Source of the DNA: Stentor coeruleus
Taxonomy: Eukaryota; Ciliophora; Heterotrichea; Heterotrichida; Stentoridae
Direction of reading: 5' to 3'
DNA length: 64,000 nt
NCBI GenBank assembly: GCA_001970955.1
Contig: MPUH01000240.1
Coordinates: 1 to 64,000 of the forward strand
Position numbers and translations under genes: made by a program. Within the stretch, counting starts at the first letter, position 1; each line of letters begins with the position of its first letter. The notes under the pieces were generated by a model. It was not told the DNA's origin. It worked only from the letters and a program-made list of their open reading frames with translations, and searched no databases. Below, one piece after another: positions 61,611 to 64,000 of this stretch.

Positions 61611-64000
61611 CTAACCCCTTAAAGCTTTTATCGTCCTACTAAGCATCTCATAAACTTCACATATATTCCTAAATTCAAACTTTCTTGGAAACGGAAATTC
61701 CGCCATAGAAAGTTTTTCACAATTCTCTTCATTCCATAAAGAATAATACACAATATGTTTATGAATAGGCTCATCAACTTGTATATCTAACGTAAGTTTT
61801 CTAAGCATTAATCTCATAATAGCATTTTTCACATCTTTAATAGAAGGTAAATTATCATTTTCATTACACTCATAATAAAATGTTTCAATAAGTTTCTTAG
61901 CTTCATTCTCATTCATTATAAGCTCTTTATATTTTATAGGAACATCTTCTATATAAAACCTAAAATAGATTTTTTCAACAATTTCATAAATTTCAATAAT
62001 ATTTACTATCTTAAAAGTGCTTAGCTCATTTTCTTCAAATAAAATTTGTATTATTGTTTGGTCTTTTAAATTATTTACTATCTCATATAAACATAAACTT
62101 TCTATTGCTGCTTTATTTTTCATGGAGTCTATGATTTTTTCTATAGAAACCTTCAGATCTTCAATAAGCTTTTTATATTTCAACCTGTTTTTTTCAATGT
62201 TTTCAAAAAATATTTTCAAAGTCCTTTTGTTTTCTTTAGTCAAAGGGACTTGTCTTATAGACTCTCTCATTTCTATCAGAATATCCCCTTCAGGTTTGAT
62301 AAAAATTTCGTTTTTATACGTGCAAAACCTGAAATCCAAAACATTGAATATTTTTTTACCTCTAGCACAGTCTATAATAAAATCCTCCATACCTTTAAAA
62401 TCATAAGTTATAAGTTGGCCACTTCCATAATTTGGGTTGCATATAGAAAATTCCTTTATAAGCTGATCTTTTGTTTTTGGTATATAAATAATATCTCTTT
62501 TTTTAGCTAATCGGACAATATACAAAGGCTGATTTTCTATATACTCTTCATCAAATATATGACTTAAAAAATTATTCTGTGTTTCAGCTAAAGTTTTCAG
62601 TACCGCTGCTAATAATTTACCTTCAGCTTCAGAAATTTCTATAAAAAAATTATTCAAACTTGAGTCATCTTTATAGTGTAATTTCTCAGTAACTTCAAAA
62701 CAATTATACCTTACTGGGAATTTAATGTTTTTCATTGCTTCGACAAATGGTTCAAAGTAACTTTTTAACTGACTATCTTTTTCAATCAAGTTTTTTATTG
62801 ATTTCATATGAGCTTTTGTCCTTGTGAATTTATGATTATATGTTTTTAGCATATAATTTGATAATTTGATTATGGGGTAAAAGGAATTCAAGCTCATGAT
62901 ATTTTCATAGTCATTAAAAAAATAACCTAGTATTTTGTATTGATGTTTATTTTTAAATGTTTGGAACTGTGAAAGCATATCGTTTTCAGATGGGTTGGAT
63001 TTAATTCTGAAAAATAATGATAAAGTACTATCAACTTTAGCTGTTTCATTAATAAAAGATTCTAGGTCGACTTTATCATTTATTTGCCTATTTTTATATT
63101 CTGTTATTCTAATATTCCTGTCTTTTGAAATTATGTTTTTCTCAGCATCGTACTCGAAAATGTTTCTTATTTCTTGATTTAAAGGTATTCGTCCTTTGTT
63201 TTCAGTCATCAATACAGGAAAATCACTTAGTATAGAAATAAGCCATACATAGTCTAAATTTGTAGGTTTAGGAAACAATTGGTCATGATATATACTAAGC
63301 CCATTTATAATCTTTAAAGGTTTTTCTCTTTCGATGTTTTTGAAGTTTCTTTCTAGAGCATTTTGATAGTCTTCACTAACTCTTGGGAGAATAACTGAGC
63401 ATCCTGCAATTGTCACTGTTATAATAAGCCTTAATATTTGGAATGAATTACTAAGAGTCATATTCCTTATAGATGTATCCCAAGCTAAATCAGTTAATTT
63501 CAATCCTGGTCTTTGATCAGAATCATTTATTCTTCTATTAAGATATTCTTTAGCTTCATTGTCACTAAAATTAACATGCCCAGGTCTTACTATCATATGG
63601 TGATTCAACCCTCCTATTTCAAGTCCACAATATTCACATTTTCCAATTTGCATAGGTCCTCCACAATTTGCTATAATATACATATACCCACATGAACATT
63701 TATTAAATGATCCTTTAGAATAATTAGAACTGAAAGATTTTGGGTTTAGATTGTCAAAATTTTCTAAGAAAATTTTGAAGTGTTGATATAAAACTTCCAT
63801 TTCAGAACCGGGGCAGTATAGGATTTCTATAAGACTTGGGTCTAAGCTTTTAGATTTTTCATTGAAAAACATAGACGATATCGGGTCGAAGTTGTTTTTA
63901 AAAGCAAATACTATTGCAAGGATAAAGCAATAGTTGATTTTTTTCATTAAAGCAAGGTTCTTATCATTAGTGTCTAAATAAAAAGGGCTATTTTTAGGGA
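61611..64000 (-). CDS. RNF213: Second RNF213-like gene, C-terminal part (5' end beyond window)
   Basis: The frame is open from the right edge to a TAG at 61611, giving about 796 residues; the true start lies outside. It is a close paralogue of the C-terminal 800 residues of the gene at 40663, with long identical stretches (EISEAEGKLLAAVLKTLAET, then QNNFL, and ITYDFKGM.DFIIDCARGKK). It contains the RZ finger (KCSCGYMYIIANCGGPMQIG, then KCEYCGLEIGG..H) and the conserved C-terminal domain. At the edge the reading PKNSPFYLDTNDKNLALMKK continues the paralogue's PKDSPFYLASDDGNLALMKK, showing that the gene is not truncated here. At the finger, the position after CSCG is Tyr rather than Cys. Function is as inferred for the full copy. 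Confidence 0.92.
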   Translation of the reverse strand, partial: PKNSPFYLDTNDKNLALMKKINYCFILAIVFAFKNNFDPISSMFFNEKSKSLDPSLIEILYCPGSEMEVLYQHFKIFLENFDNLNPKSFSSNYSKGSFNKCSCGYMYIIANCGGPMQIGKCEYCGLEIGGLNHHMIVRPGHVNFSDNEAKEYLNRRINDSDQRPGLKLTDLAWDTSIRNMTLSNSFQILRLIITVTIAGCSVILPRVSEDYQNALERNFKNIEREKPLKIINGLSIYHDQLFPKPTNLDYVWLISILSDFPVLMTENKGRIPLNQEIRNIFEYDAEKNIISKDRNIRITEYKNRQINDKVDLESFINETAKVDSTLSLFFRIKSNPSENDMLSQFQTFKNKHQYKILGYFFNDYENIMSLNSFYPIIKLSNYMLKTYNHKFTRTKAHMKSIKNLIEKDSQLKSYFEPFVEAMKNIKFPVRYNCFEVTEKLHYKDDSSLNNFFIEISEAEGKLLAAVLKTLAETQNNFLSHIFDEEYIENQPLYIVRLAKKRDIIYIPKTKDQLIKEFSICNPNYGSGQLITYDFKGMEDFIIDCARGKKIFNVLDFRFCTYKNEIFIKPEGDILIEMRESIRQVPLTKENKRTLKIFFENIEKNRLKYKKLIEDLKVSIEKIIDSMKNKAAIESLCLYEIVNNLKDQTIIQILFEENELSTFKIVNIIEIYEIVEKIYFRFYIEDVPIKYKELIMNENEAKKLIETFYYECNENDNLPSIKDVKNAIMRLMLRKLTLDIQVDEPIHKHIVYYSLWNEENCEKLSMAEFPFPRKFEFRNICEVYEMLSRTIKALRG

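Noticed and set aside
1-64000. UGA=Trp code as in Blepharisma for the whole window
   Set aside because: All Trp codons I checked in PGK, HAP2, USP, DPCD, the RAP protein and others are TGG, with only one in-frame TGA in a living gene. A full reassignment would have broken most of these frames.

Overview
The window looks like macronuclear-type DNA of a heterotrich ciliate, most probably a Stentor-like species. It is strongly AT-rich and the recognisable genes are eukaryotic. Four introns can be read directly, and each is exactly 15 nt (GT...AG with an A at intron position 10), a hallmark of Stentor and Blepharisma. Trp is written TGG throughout the conserved genes and the usual stops are TAA and TAG. 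This fits the standard code of Stentor better than the UGA=Trp code of Blepharisma, apart from one in-frame TGA discussed below.

Layout. 1-17.3 kb holds mostly conserved housekeeping and ciliary genes: HAP2 gamete fusogen (-), an unrecognised ORF (+), a decayed dyskerin/CBF5 piece (+), phosphoglycerate kinase (-), a RAP-domain protein (+), a decayed thiolase (-), a USP deubiquitinase (+), DPCD with two 15-nt introns (+), an unrecognised 240-aa protein (-), ZPR1 (+), an OTU deubiquitinase (+) and a PKA regulatory subunit (+). 18.5-29.8 kb holds four tandem paralogues of a cysteine-rich family. Each is an array of RING-like C3HC4 modules (9, 9, 9 and 4), a variable linker, and a shared C-terminal zinc domain. 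29.9-39.3 kb holds small or divergent genes on the minus strand: an MGCC acylation-type peptide, a split coiled-coil protein, a dual-specificity phosphatase with a CaaX-like end, an HMG-box protein with a hidden five-codon first exon, and a 117-aa protein. It also holds a plus-strand fossil of the N-terminus of the large gene next door.

40.6-64 kb is the most striking part. Three minus-strand genes lie head to tail: an RNF213-like giant AAA/RZ-finger E3 ligase (about 4990 codons, open except for one in-frame TGA), a GBP/atlastin-type large GTPase with a coiled-coil tail of over 1000 residues, and the C-terminal part of a second RNF213-like gene that runs off the right edge. In animals RNF213 and guanylate-binding proteins both act on intracellular pathogens and membranes, so this neighbourhood is a candidate protist cell-autonomous defence or membrane-remodelling island. 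That functional reading is inference.

Across the window ubiquitin-related genes are frequent (USP, OTU, two RNF213-like, possibly four RING arrays). Several spacers contain eroded host genes rather than featureless DNA. I saw no viral, transposon, CRISPR, tRNA or rRNA feature that I could support.
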